Positions 1-13,200 of a stretch of DNA of 64,000 bases are shown piece by piece. This DNA comes from Typhlomys cinereus (lineage: Eukaryota; Chordata; Mammalia; Rodentia; Platacanthomyidae): the NCBI GenBank assembly GCA_023101885.1, contig JALPQD010000088.1:5615501-5679500 (forward strand), given 5' to 3'. Made by a program: the position numbers and the translations under genes. Numbering within the stretch: the stretch's first letter is position 1; the number at the start of each line of letters is the position of its first letter. Below the pieces are notes generated by a model that was not told where the DNA came from, did not search any database, and worked only from the letters and a program-made list of their open reading frames with translations.

Positions 1-1046
1 CAGTACTGAAATCCACACAAACCACAGACCAGCGAAGTCAACCACTCACAAAAGACAGGGTAACCATTACTTTTGCTTACACTTTTTTTGTCCTGTAAGA
101 TTTGCAACATGTCTGCATAAAGTAACATAAAGTATAATATCCTTGAAAAGAAAAGCACAAAGTCATGACAACAGGCAGGTTAAGTTTTTTGTATGTTGCT
201 CCAGCACTATGGGTTAGGATTCTTATTTCCCAGGCCTGATCTTTTTGATCTTGACACAAAAAATAACGTATAATCCAATAAAAATAAAGTTTCATCTTAT
301 CCAGGATTCAGCCATTACATAAATGACACCTAATCCATCAAGGAAGAGAAAAGTGAGGGAGGGAAAGCAAGACTAGCCAAGACACCCAACTTTGTAATCA
401 ATCCTACGTGTTCTGATGCAGACAAAACCACACTGCTAGGGGAAACACGCTGGTAAAAAGTAAAAAAAAGGCATTCTGCTTCGATTTTTCTCCAAAAGTG
501 GTATGTAAAGGTCAAGTACATATACCAAAGAGACGAAATGTTCACAGCTGCCTGGGACCCTACAGAGGGCCTGGGTCCCTCATGGGACACTGAGAGGTTA
601 AATGGCTTCACCAAAGCTAGCTAGTGAGGAGGGTCCCTGAATCAGAGCTCGTGTTTCCTGGTGTCAGAAATCTGTGCCCTCCTCCAAGATGCTAAAACCC
701 CTTTCACCAGACCAAGATGGCGGCCTTACCAAGGGGCATAATGGAGAGGTATTTGCCTCGAAACTTGCTGGTGATTTTGATTTCCTGACGCAACGTCCAT
801 CCATGTTTGGATTCAGCGTGGTGCGCAGCAGCAGGAGGATGATGACTCACCTTGGAGAAATCAAGTTCAAGTTCAAGAAGAAAGACGGAAAAGACACGGA
901 CTATTGACAGATACCCAAGATCCTCCCTTTACATTTATATCCACAACACTGGGGGAACGGGCCTCGAGTGAAGAGGAGGAGGGCTAAGAGGGACAGCGGA
1001 GAGCACGCACACTTTCACTAGCACATCCTGGCTCCGGCTCCCTTAC
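1..1046 (-). other. OSBP: OSBP intron 8 (partial)
   Basis: Non-coding sequence between exon 8 and the next exon, which lies outside the window. I see no exon of OSBP here and no clear repeat. The short open frames at 330-614 and 674-907 resemble nothing recognisable. Confidence 0.7.
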
Positions 1047-1292
1047 CTGCTCACAGAGGGATCGGTACCCATTCTCCTCTAAGCGGTCTAGCTCGAAGGT
1101 CTCCCCGAGGAGCGGGTTGAATGGCTTGCTGGTTCGGAAGACGGTGGTGGAGTAGGAGGACACGGTGAAGGCGGCGACGTAACAGAGCTGTTCCAGAGAG
1201 TTCTCACATTTGGCAGCTCGGTCTAACAGCTCGTGGTACTCCAGATCTTCCGTAAGGCGTTGAAGCATGGACAAGGGCTCGTTAAAGTTCAC
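1047..1292 (-). CDS. OSBP: OSBP coding exon 8 (ORD core, residues 441-522)
   Basis: Encodes [20 protein letters not shown] through [20 protein letters not shown] to SLCEQ: 82 codons, phase 0 at both ends. FNPLLGET is a highly conserved ORD segment. The acceptor is cttccag and the donor GAGCAG|gtaagg. The catalytic-looking signature EQVSHHPP is split by this intron after EQ. Confidence 0.96.
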
Positions 1293-4200
1293 CTGGAAGA
1301 AAAAGCACAGACATAAATGCTCTGCCCAAGCCTTTGTCAAGGACACCCTGATGGTCTGCAGTAGAGAAAGTGACACGGCAATGCCCAGGGGATAAAGCGA
1401 ATGCTGGGAGAGAGATGCCACAGGTCTGATTTGAAGGCAGGCAGCCCCCTCCAGCCCTTCTCCTTGGCTAACGGACCGAGCAGAGAACAGCGCACATCGC
1501 CAGCAAACATTTTGAGACAGAGACCAACAGCCCCTAGCGACTGACCAGCAGGCCTCAGAGGCATGTGGAAGGCATCACAAAAAGCAACACGGAAATGCCA
1601 GCCTCGGTAAGTCCAGAGAGGAAGCTAGGTAATTAAAACTCCTGAGGGAAGAAAGGAGGTCGATGGTGAGCTCGGGAAAGTCCTAACATACGAAAAGCAG
1701 CTTCTGGCTAGTTGCTGCCGTCTCCACTCAGTTCTGGATCAGGTTGGGATCTGGTTTTCCCCGAGGTTGCTGACCGGAGGGGCTTGTGATGTGGACGAGA
1801 GGGAGCAGGGCAATCCGCGGACGGTGCCAATGGGTGGGATGGAGGGTGAGGGAGAGGGACAAGCTCTGTGAGGGCAGATCTCTCACTTGTTCATTCCACA
1901 AGGACTAACAGAGCCCACCTAGGCTCCCACAGGTATGAAGAAGCAAACAAGTACACTGTTTAGACGGCTCCCATCTCTGCCCAAAAATGAACTTCTAAGT
2001 TACTGCTTGAAATGAAGAGATTTTACTCCTAAAGTCTGCTCTAAATGGAAATCAGGTTCCCAAACTCTTAAGGTTTACTTAGCCAACAGTACAACTGTGT
2101 GAGCCTGAATATTACAAGACCCAGTTCTGACCCAGGCAAGGAGGAAGATAATCTTTCCTTCTATAGAATAGTCTGCCCTAAACTAACAATGTTTTTTTTT
2201 CCTTACACTCCAGCTCTTTGTTTTTCTCCCCATTCCCTTTTTTGTGCTGGGGATCTGTGACGTCATCCAGTTTTGTCATGAATTCATAGGTTCAAGTACC
2301 ATTCCTGCCCTGACCTCTGGAGTAGTGGGAACACAGGATGTGCCTGCTGGTGCTGCTTCTGCTTTTTCTTCTTTTTCTAAAATAATTTTACTTGAGAGAC
2401 AGAAGAAGACATAGGGCGGGAGGACGACTTTGCAGTGGGTTCTCTCCTTGGACCCCATGGGCTCTGGGGACTGACCGTAGGTCTCCAGGTTTGTGCACAG
2501 ATGCCTTTAACTGCTGAACCATCTCACCAGCCCATGCCTGGCTTCTTTCTGCATTTCTCTGCAACCTTCTGTCCATCAGACTCTGCACTGTATACTACTG
2601 TACCGACTATACAATTAATCTTATACATGATAAAAAACTTCATTTTAAACCAAAATAACTGGGAAGAATTAGTTGAGTCCCCACAGATAACCACTATGAC
2701 TATTTTCACATTGCTTCTATGAATTTACGCATTTTTTAAAATGATACGCCAGAGCCTTCAGTTTAAAAAAAAAAAAAAAAGCCTCAGGTTCCTTGTGAAC
2801 AATGAGCCGAGTCAGGCAGCTCTGGAACCGCCATTGCTGGACGTGTGGACATACCACAGTCCACAGCCATCTTCTCCGAGACAAGCCATACAGGACACGC
2901 GTGGGCTCAGCCGTGGCGGCTCATAAAAACCTGATCCTTAGGAGTCTTTTTCAATTTCTTCAGAAAATTTCAGGACCCATGGAAGTACCACTTCCATACA
3001 TTCCGAGTAAATGAAAGTAAACACTGGTGGTTAGCGGATGTGCCAAGCAAGCAGAAGCACACATCCACACAGCCCTAAGGCACCTCTCTTTTCACCTTGC
3101 TTCTAACTAACGTCCTCCTAAAGTGCCAAGCTTTTTATAGTGCCCATTTTCTCACTCAGAAGCAAAAAAAGGAAACAAACAAATCTGAATGTGTTGGGCA
3201 AGAGGAGCAGGGACTTGGTTACATGGCTGACGGGTGCCATGGGACGACCTGGGGATGGACAAAGCAGGAGCCAGCTGGGCTGCCAAGAAGGAAGACAGAT
3301 GCAGAGGGGCTGCTACAGCTCAGCGGCTGCAGGCTCTAAAGCTAAACCCTGAGAGCATAGGGAGGTCTGTCCAGTGAAAAAGAGCTACTTGGATGCTATC
3401 GGAAGAAATCGCCCTGGACTCCATGGTGGCTCAGCTTGGTGCCAGCCAGATGCCAGCAGCCCAGAGGCCTAGAAAACACGACCTAGGTCAGCTTTCCTCT
3501 GGCACAAGAGGGGCTGGCAGGGTCAGAACTTCACCTGCCAGGGAACAGGACAGGAACCACAGTGTCCATAAGGACCAAGGGTGAGAAGCAGAGAGGTCGC
3601 ACAGACCCTGAAGCTCTCTTGTCAGTAGGATGTGCGTTTCTGAGACCGAGGCAATGCCTCTGCAGCCCACCACCCTCCTCCCTCTTTGGCGGCACCCGAT
3701 CGAGCAAATGGATCTTCTTCTCTGGTCTCCCAAACACCAGCTGCTCCATGTTTCTCCGGCGTGACGCTCCAGCTCAAGGACTTTCCTCATCTGTGTGTCA
3801 ACTTTTACTTTTCTGCAGTGCTAGAGACGGAATCTAGGGACTTGAACATGCTCCACAGGACTGTCATCACCGAGCTCGATTCCCATTCTTGGAAAACACT
3901 TTTTTAAAACAAAAATCTTATGCACTTGCATAAAAACCAATTTGTTTCTCAAGGCCCAGTTAATTAACTACTTCACTGTTTGCTAAATGTCCTATCCACC
4001 CAGGCAGTGCACTAGACAAGGACACTCAGGACATAATCCACAGCTCCTCCTCTGAGGATCAGAGGCTCTGAAGAGGTAGAATCCCTACAGGGGTCCCTAC
4101 ATGTCGAGAAGGTGGTCGGGATGCTTTGTATTTGTATGTACAAAAACAAAAGGCCTGACTGTAAGTAGAACACACAGTTTCCCCTTTCTTACTCCAAACT

Positions 4201-7200
4201 CTTCATTTCCAGCCTTTTCCCCAGGTACCTGTGTGGCCCTATAAGTTGTACTTGCTGAGTTTTAAGAGATTAATGGATTATGCAATTTCCAGGAAGTACC
4301 AAGGAAGAGCACAGCCTGGTCCTCTTTCTCCATCTCCCCACTGGACTAGGAGGGGTCTGTGATGGCTCAAGCTGGAGCAGCCATTACAGACTGAAGCACT
4401 TGAGCCACAGGCAGCAAGCCACAGAGCAGGAGGAGCCTGGTCCTGCGGCTCTAGTGCTCCCAGCCCTGGGCAACCTACTTCGGGATTTTCATCATAAGAA
4501 TGAGTTAGGTCACCATCTGCTTAAGGTCACTAGTCTTTGCTTGCTCTGCAAAAAGCTAAAGAGTAAACACTTTGGATTTCAGAACTGAGTGTCGTTCGCA
4601 TCAGTTAATACTGCTGCAGCAAGATGGCAGCCACCGGCAAGATGGGAATGAATGAGGACCTCTATCTCGACAAAATTTTTTTTCAATAATTAACAAAAAA
4701 TAAAAAAAGGTGTGGTGAGATGAGTCAGTAGGTAAAGGTTCCTGCAGGCAAGCCTGGCAGCCTGAGCTCTGTAACAGAGTCCACATGGACACCGGCATTC
4801 ATTCTCCTCCTCAAAATGAAATACTTAAAAGAAAACAATAATATTAATGACGTTCTTGGATGTGGTCTCTATAGTTGACAGCCAGATTTGGTCCAAGGTC
4901 TTAGTTTGCTGATCCCTGATTGAAATCAATGTATGTCGGGTTTGTTTCTTTAAATTGAGCACAATATCTAAGTGGGGCACTGGTAGTGCACTGGGCAAAC
5001 AGGAGGCACTCAGCAAACACTTGCAGAATGAACAGGCACATAAAACATACTGCCGACAAGCAGCAGCACACAGGGGACGCACTCTCATTCTACAGAATGC
5101 ACTAGAGGGTTCTGAAAGAGCCACTTTATCAATGTACCCAAGAAAAGGGTTTTAGTCACAACCCAAGGCTGGGCCAAGGAGACGGCTCAGTTGGTAAAAG
5201 TGCTGTGTAAATGAGAGGGCCTGAGTTTAGAGCCCCAGCACCCCACACCAGAGCCAAGTGGCGTATATCCCCACACTGGCAGGCCAGGATGAGAGGATCC
5301 CGACTTCAACGGCAGCTAATCTAGACAAAAGTAAGGGGGTGAGCAATAAAGGAAAACACCCGACATGCACACATCCACATGAACATGAACATGTACACAC
5401 ACACACACACACACACACACGCACTCTCTCTCTCTCTCTCACACACACACACAAAGTTCAGGTGCAAAGAACAGTTATGTGCAAAATGTCCAGCAAGGCA
5501 ATCTTCCTTCGAATCCTAATGATGGCTTGGCTACAGGAAGAAAGCGCCTAGCCCGCTAAAGAGTAAGGACTGTGCTCAAAGATCAGCAAAGGACTTGAAG
5601 GTGAGGAGTGACTCGACCACACTTGTAATTTAGAAATCAGTTAAGCACAAGTGTGGACAGTGTAAAGAAAAGCAAGACTAGAGTAGGAGGTTAGCCCAAA
5701 CCGAAAATCCATTTGTTTATTTTTATGGCTGAATCTCAATTAGTCCAGTTGGCCTCAAATGTGCTCTGTAGCCAAGGCTGGCTGACTTCCTTGTCCTTCT
5801 GCCTCTGACACCCACTGCTGGGCTTACTGACTTGCACCACCATGCCAGCCCCCATCTTTACCATGGAGATATACTCCTTATCTTCCTGGATGGATAAATT
5901 GAATAGTACTCATAACACTATAATATGTGTATATATGTTTACTTGACTCTTTTAAACTCTATGCTTTTTCTTTTTATCTGGCTATAAGTTTTTTAGTTTT
6001 TATGTTTTTAAAGACAGGGTCTTATTCTCTAACTCAAACTGGCCTAACTGGTCTCAAACTCATGTGTGTGTGTGTGTTGTATGTGTGTGTGTGTGTGTTT
6101 GTATGTGTGTGTGTGGGTGTGTGTGTGTATCAAAGAGCACTGTGTGTCCCTGTAGAGGACCAAGAGTGACTTGGGAATCATCCTGGGTTGCTTCTACCTT
6201 CTTTTTGCTTTGCTCTGGGATTTTCCCAGACTCTGCCCGCCACCATAGCTCGAAGTGCAGGCTGCCACTGTTTCCGCCTGGTGTTTTTCACCTGGGAACT
6301 GGGATCCAAACTCAGGACCTTCTGCTTAGAAGGCAGAGTCTTAACCCCTGAGCCATCTCTCCAGCTCCTAGTCTCAAACTCTTGACATTCCCCCTAAGCC
6401 TTCTAAGTATTGGTATTAACAGGTGTGAGCTCAGTTATTCTGCTCCTTGAAAACAGACCCCATGTTGTGCTGTGTGTGTCTCAGCCCGGCTAGCATAGGA
6501 ATTTGCTAAAAAATGTCACTGAATGTAAGTGACTGCTTCTAGATATGTGGGAATGTTCCAGGCCCACATCCGACCAGCTGATTTGAAGGGACTGGTTTGT
6601 GGATAGTAAAGACTCAAAACTGCCACACAAGTGGATAGGGCTGTCCTGCGGGCACTCCTGCCACTGAGAGTGGGAAAACCTTACCGGCATCGGGATCTTA
6701 GAAAGCTCTTTGCCAATGCAGTTCTTCATGATGCTCCACAAGTTGAGGCTATAGTTTGGCTTATATGGGATTCTGGTTCTTTTTTCCTTCTTGGTCTCCT
6801 CCAGCTGATGCTTGTACTGAGAGCAAAAACAAAGTCACTCAATCACTACAAAGAACAGGAAATTGGTCATCTATAACCTTCCCTTCCCCCACACCGAAGA
6901 GAAAAATAAATCAGAACGTCTCTGGTTCTTGGAATCACAGCTCAAGTCCCTCAACTCTGGTAAGTGGCGCGTGTGTTACCTGCTCATCAAGGCTGATGTC
7001 ACTGCTGGCCCCACTGATGTTGCTTCCGGTGCGTCTGCAAGGAGAAAGGAACGTTACAGCAAAAACTCTTTTCAAGGCACAGTGCCAAAGTACACTGCAT
7101 GCACTTACTGGTGGGTGGTCCAAGGAGGACCCTGGGTGAGTTTGAATTTGAGTATATCTGCAGAATTTGTCACATAAAAAGTGACAATTTTCCACTAATA

Positions 7201-10200
7201 AGAGCTCATATCTTAATAAATATCACCAATCACTGAAGAGTGTCTCATCTTATGCTAATGGTTGGGTTCATTTTCAACATTCAGGAATAACTTACTTGTG
7301 GCCCAAATTCTCAGGCATGGTGATGATCTCTGGAGCATCGAAGAATTCATTGTCATCATCTTCATCACTCATGTCCCCTTTGCCAGAGCAGCACTGATCT
7401 GAAAGGAGAAAAATCCCAATTGTTTTCCTTAGTCATGTGTACCAAATGCCCGGTATAGGCCGTACCGTACAGGTACAAACACGGCAGCAATAGCAGAAAG
7501 CAGTGGAAAAGCCAAAAGAAAGACATAGCTCCAAACCTGTGCTCAAGTCGCTGGGCATGTATCTAAACGGAGCATTCGTTGCACCAACCACCTGGCTCGG
7601 ATCAGACAAGCAATGCGGGTAGAAACTCAACTCAGTGCCTACCTTTGCCAGAACTGGCACTGCCCGGCGTGTTGGCGGGCAGCACCGTAGCCCCACGGAA
7701 GGCCCTCTCCAAGTGATTATGCTGCTTCGCCAGCTGCTCGAGGGTCTCTTCCAGTCGGATGCGCTGGTCTCTTTCATACTGGAGTGACTTCTGCCACTTT
7801 TTACTGTGGGTCTGGGCCAACATGAGGAAGTCTCTGCAGGCCTGTGTGAGAAAGTGTTGACTGTCACTTCAGCCAGCCCAATTCCCTTTGAGCTGTGTGA
7901 GTCCACAAAGTCACCTTATGCTGGGGACGCTAGAGAGGATGCGACAATGAAAGACTTCCTGGTCCTCCACCATATCAGAGATAGCCAGCTCTGTGCTGAA
8001 GCAAGTTCAAACCCCCAAAAGGCGGATATGGTTGTCACAGTTCTTTCACTTGCCTGGTCACGAGGCCTAAGTAAATACCAAGAGAGCAGTAAACCCAGAC
8101 AAGTGGCAGTACCACAAAGAGCAGCAAGCGAGCTTTGTCAAAGGAGCTCGAAGGGCGCAAAGGAGAAAAGTACATAGTGATCATTTTCAATACATCGCTG
8201 ACCAAACTCAAGTAACCTAAAGCTTGGGAATTCAGACTCAGAACAGAGAATCTATCTGAAGTAGACTAAAAGTGAGGTAACTTCATTTTGCTTCTATTTG
8301 GACCTTAGGAGAAACAATTGATCTTACAAATTAGAACATTCACCAAGAAGTGAAGATGTAGAGAAAAAAGAAAACAGAAATCTGATCATATCAGTTCCTT
8401 TCCTGGCTCCCCACAATGAGGATCAAATTCGTTACTGGTGACGAACATAAAGAGCCTTCCCAGTGTGACCACGGCCTGCCTTGCATCCTGCCCACCGCAG
8501 GTGTACTTACCCCTGTGCCCTACAACACGCTTCACCAACTGCCCATCATCCCATCATTTCTTGGAGACAGCTTTCTTTCAGGCCTAACTATTTAAGCATA
8601 TGCCACACACTCGGTCTAGAATATTCTTCCCTAGATTTCTCTAGAAATCTTCATTTCTAGAGACCCATGTGATACCTGCTAGCCTCTTTCCTACGCTTCC
8701 TTACCAGTTTCATCACACTTCTAGAGAGCACATGCTCAGCAGAGTCATGACTGGTTTTCTCTCTCTCCAAATGGATCTCGAGCAACCCGAAAACACAGTT
8801 TACAGCTTATTCATTCATATACAGGTCCCCAGCTCCTAACACACGGTAGGAGCCTAATAAAGTTCTCTTAATAAATAAATGAAGGAACCAATGTAAGCTG
8901 AAGAGTCTATTCCCTGTTACCAAGAAACTGAAAGGTTCTATCAGAATGTCTGCTCCCATGGTTTCAACAATTGCCTACAGGTCAATCAATGGCTACTAAA
9001 TTAGTCATTTAAATTGGTATTGAGTTTCAGGACAGAATAGCATACTCCATGACTAAAATCTCAAGCTGAACTCACCACACTCTCTTGCTGCCTCTGCTTC
9101 TCCTGCTAAGGTGCCCACCTCAATGCCAGTTCCAGAGCCTTCTGAGTTATGCTGCCCAAACCCGGAGTAACCTCAGGGGCATTTCTTTCAGTCTGCTGCT
9201 TCCACATACCCAACAATCATGTTCCATTGAGTTTCCTTTTATATTTTTGGGTCCATACATTTCTTTTCATCCTCCTTACCAGAAGCAGTGGGGCACACAG
9301 CTAGAATTGGGCTGCTTGGCCTCAAGTGACAGTTCCATCCCTCTCTGTGGAATCCTGGACAAGTTATTTAATTTTGCTCTGCCTCCTCCCCCCCATCATC
9401 ATCTTTGTAAATGAAGGCCAACAATAGCAAACAACAGCAATTACCTCAAGAGTAGCTGCTGTTTGTGGGAAGCACTAAGAACCACAAGGGGCCCACATAA
9501 ATGTCAAGAAGGTGTCAGCTATTACTATGGAGGTGGTCTCATCCTCTTCTAACCTAGTTCTACCAGCCCACTTAGCAGCATGCCATCCTCTCTTCTTCGT
9601 CTCACACCTCGCCTCTGGCAACTTCCTTGCTCTAACACTTACCAGTGGCTCCCAGACTGCGCAGAAGGGTCCTCTTATGCCATAGTACCATCCCCACCAA
9701 CTCTTCTCCCTTATTCCCTTTAATAATACCAATCACAATTAAAACTCAACAAGACACAGCTATATATCAGGCCCTCTGCTGAGCTTCTCACACTAATTAC
9801 CTAATAAAAAGCTTTTCAGCACTATGAAAGATCCACTAGTATCAAAGACATTACAGATAAAGAATTGAGGCCACAGAGAATGGTAGGGTGCCAGGGTTAT
9901 GCAGAGAGTGAAAGAGGCAGTTAGATTCCAGACCCCAAATCTACATTGCCTTTATTTCTAGGAAAACTTCCATTGCTCCTTGAGAATTTTAGTTCAGGAG
10001 CTACTTTCTCTAACACCTCCAATGTGCCATCCGGTAGCAGCCTTTAGTTGCCCAGGCTGGCCTTGAACTCATGATCTTCCTGCCTCAACTCACAGAGAGC
10101 TTAGATAACAGGCACATGCCATCAAATCCAGCTCACTTTTATTATACATACTACACTTCAGACCTTGCTATTATCACCTGAAAGATACAAGGAAGGCAAC

Positions 10201-13200
10201 ACAGGATTAAAAAGTGCATTTGAAGCATTAATCAGATTACGATGGGGACACAGACTGTGTTCCAAGAGAACAGGGAAGAAAACAGAGCTTCCGTAGTGTC
10301 ATGTGGGGATGGAGCCCAGGGCCCTGAGCGCGCTACACAAACACTCTCTCGCTGACTAACATCTCCAGCTGATCCTACTTCCGTGGAACCGTTTGGACTT
10401 TAAGAGCTTGAAGTTAAAATTTTACCAAACGATAAAGAAGAGTATGTGTTTGAGAGAAAAGGCCAAATTAAAGTTTCAGTTTTACAAAGGAGTATTTTAT
10501 TTTGTAAAATTTTCATATTAGAAAAGAAAAAAAAGAAAAACCATCAAAGAACTGAGTGTTCACTTTGCACCGATAAACATCTGCTTTCATTCTTAGGTGA
10601 CTATTGTATCCTGAGTTGTTCTACCAAAAAGTACACAAAGAATGGGAGAAGGCTCAATGGGTAAGAGCACTTGTTTCACATCCACGAAGACCTGGGTTCA
10701 AATCTCTAGCACACATGTTAGAAAAAAAAAAAGTATGCCTATTTACTAATGATCTACTGATTTGTATGATTTAGCATAAGGGACCAAACAAGCACACAGT
10801 CACTATGACATATATGGCTTGAAAAAGCCCAGACCTAGCTACAAGGACACCAGCGCAACCCTGCTGGGTGGTCCTGGGAGGCTATTCTTCTGTCGATCCG
10901 TAAGTGGAGAAAGCAATTGGTTTCTTCCTACCTTGGGTAAATCAGAGCCCTGACTACCATGTTCACCATGTAAAGCCATGATGTTAAACCACAGGCTGTC
11001 ATAGCATCCACTCAGCAACAAGGGACAACGTGTGAAACACTAAATCCCTGTCTGGTCACAGGACGAGGTCTTTGATCTTTGGGAGCCCTGTGAACTAAAG
11101 CAGCTCTAAGCAGATGTCCCCAGCACTCCTTCCCCAGGGGAAATTGGGCTCGAAGGAGGTAATTTCATCTACTTAATGAGACTGGGGAAGACGGGCCAGG
11201 GGAAATAGTAAAAACTTTTACTTACAGAATAATCTCTTATGAAACGTCTTGGGGTGTTTTTATGAGCAGGGAATTAAGTAACCTGCTGGGTGAGAATCGG
11301 TTACCAGGAGAGGACAAACAGCATTGTTCGAATGGTGTACTCATTTCATACCTACCAATACATCAGTAATGCCAGCGAGGCTTAGTATTTCCCTTCAGCC
11401 TTGCACCTAAGCGGCTAAAATATCCCTCAAACCAAAGACAATCACCAAAGCCAGAGTCACACAGAAGCGGAGCGCTGCTTCGGCTTTTAAAGAGGAGTGT
11501 CTGAGGATGAGTATTCCGTCTCCTCAACAGAATTGCCTCAGAAATCAAAGACTGCAAAGAGAGCAATTGTGACTACAGGACTTCACAAGCAATTGGTCCT
11601 GGCCCCATCTGCCATCCTGAACACCACACTGCATTAGCAGAGTCGGACCTGAGTCCAAGCAGAGGTATGAAGCTAAAGAACATGGCTGGGGAAAGGACCA
11701 TGAAGATCTCTCAGTTCAATAAAGAAACAAATAAGGGATGGAAAGATGGCTGAAAGGTTAAGACTCTGCCTCACAAGCAGAAAGTCCTGAGTTCAGATCC
11801 CAGGTCCCAAATGTAAAAATGCCATGCAGAAACGGCAGTGGTCTGCACTTCTGGTCTGGTGGGTGGAGCCTGGGAAATCCCATAGTGAAGCAAAAAGGAG
11901 GTAGAAGCAATCCAGTTTAATTCCTGGAGCCACCCTTGGTCCTCCACAGGGACACACAGTTCCCTCTGATACACAGAGACAAGCTAAATAAAGGTTTTTA
12001 AAAACATAAATGAACAAAACCACAACCCTGAGAGATTCAGACTCAGTGAACAACTCTGTCAGGGGCTTGGCTGACTACAGAAGCAGGACGGGCTTCTGGA
12101 CACAACTAACATCCAGACCAAGGCAATGTCCTGATGTCCTGACCGCCTGAGCAGAGCGTGACGCCATCCACCTAGGCAGCCTGCTCCATTTCATGCAGCC
12201 GACTCTGTGACCTGCGCCAAGATCATGAGGCCAACCCAGCCTTCGGTGCTTAGCAGTGACAACTTCCAAGACAGCGGGAAGAACTGCTTCACAGAGTCAA
12301 AGGATGGAAAAGCAATGGAGACACCGTCTGTACTCACGTTGATCATGGCGTTGGACGTTATCCTGAAGAGTGTGGCTCGTTCGTTGACCTGTTTGATCTT
12401 CTCGTTGCTCTCGGCGGGCAACTTCAGGGCCTCGAGCTCGCTGAGGGAGCGCTGCAGGGCCGTGCCGTGCTTCGCGATCAGGTCGTTGCACGTGCTCAGG
12501 TCCTCTACCTTGCTGGACAGCGTGCGCAGGGTGTTCTGCAGCTCCGTCTTGTCTGTCTGGGAGACAGACTCTTCGTCTCCTGATTCATCTGCAGGGTGCC
12601 AAGTCTGAGTCAGGCCTCTAGGGCCAGGGCTGGGAGTTGGAACCCCTCAACTCTGCCCCCACGCTTGTGATGAACACTGGAGCTCACCGTTACCAGAAGA
12701 TTCCTCACCAGGGTGGCCCATGGTCTGACTTGCATGCGCCATCAAGCCCTTTGTAAAAGTGCAGAGCCTCATGTCCCACTCCCAGGACCTTGGTGAGAGC
12801 CACAGCATTTCTAATGTTTCCTAGTTTTTGGTTTTTTTTGGGGGGGGATGTGTTTGTGTGTATGTGCACATATGGTGCATGTGTGTGTGGAAGCCAGAGA
12901 CTGACATCAACTCTCTTCTTCAGTCACTTCCCCACTTTACTTTTTTGGAACAGGATAGGGTCCTCATTCAGCTAACCAACATCACTCCTGTTTCTCCTCT
13001 CACCCCATCCCTGGGTTGTGGAACTCTTGAGTTTTTACATGGGTACTGGGGACGTGAACTCGGATGCTTGTGTGACAGGCACTTTAGCAAGTGGCCCATC
13101 TCTCCATCCCTGCCCAGGTACTTCTTAGGAACATACCGCTGAGCTTTCAAACTTCAGCTTGAGGATTCCAATGTAATCTACAGCAAGTACTCCTGCAAAT

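Larger units (their letters stand above)
1293..6684 (-). other. OSBP: OSBP intron 7
   Basis: A 5.4-kb intron with SINEs at 2380-2533, 5169-5453, 5735-5851 and 6062-6368 and a weak SINE-head match at 4705-4800. The remainder, mainly 2540-4700, shows no coding or structured element that I can support. Confidence 0.7.
7842..12337 (-). other. OSBP: OSBP intron 3
   Basis: A 4.5-kb intron containing a B1 fragment (10047-10135), ID-like pieces (10300-10375 and 10640-10715) and a family-A SINE (11738-12007). Nothing else is recognisable from 7850 to 10040. Confidence 0.7.

Noticed and set aside
674..907. 77-codon plus-strand open frame in OSBP intron 8
   Set aside because: No recognisable domain, no splice context, inside an intron of the opposite-strand gene.
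5227..5551. Open frames made of Cys-Val or Thr-His repeats, here and at the other CA/TG arrays
   Set aside because: Translations of dinucleotide microsatellites and SINE tails; no coding support.
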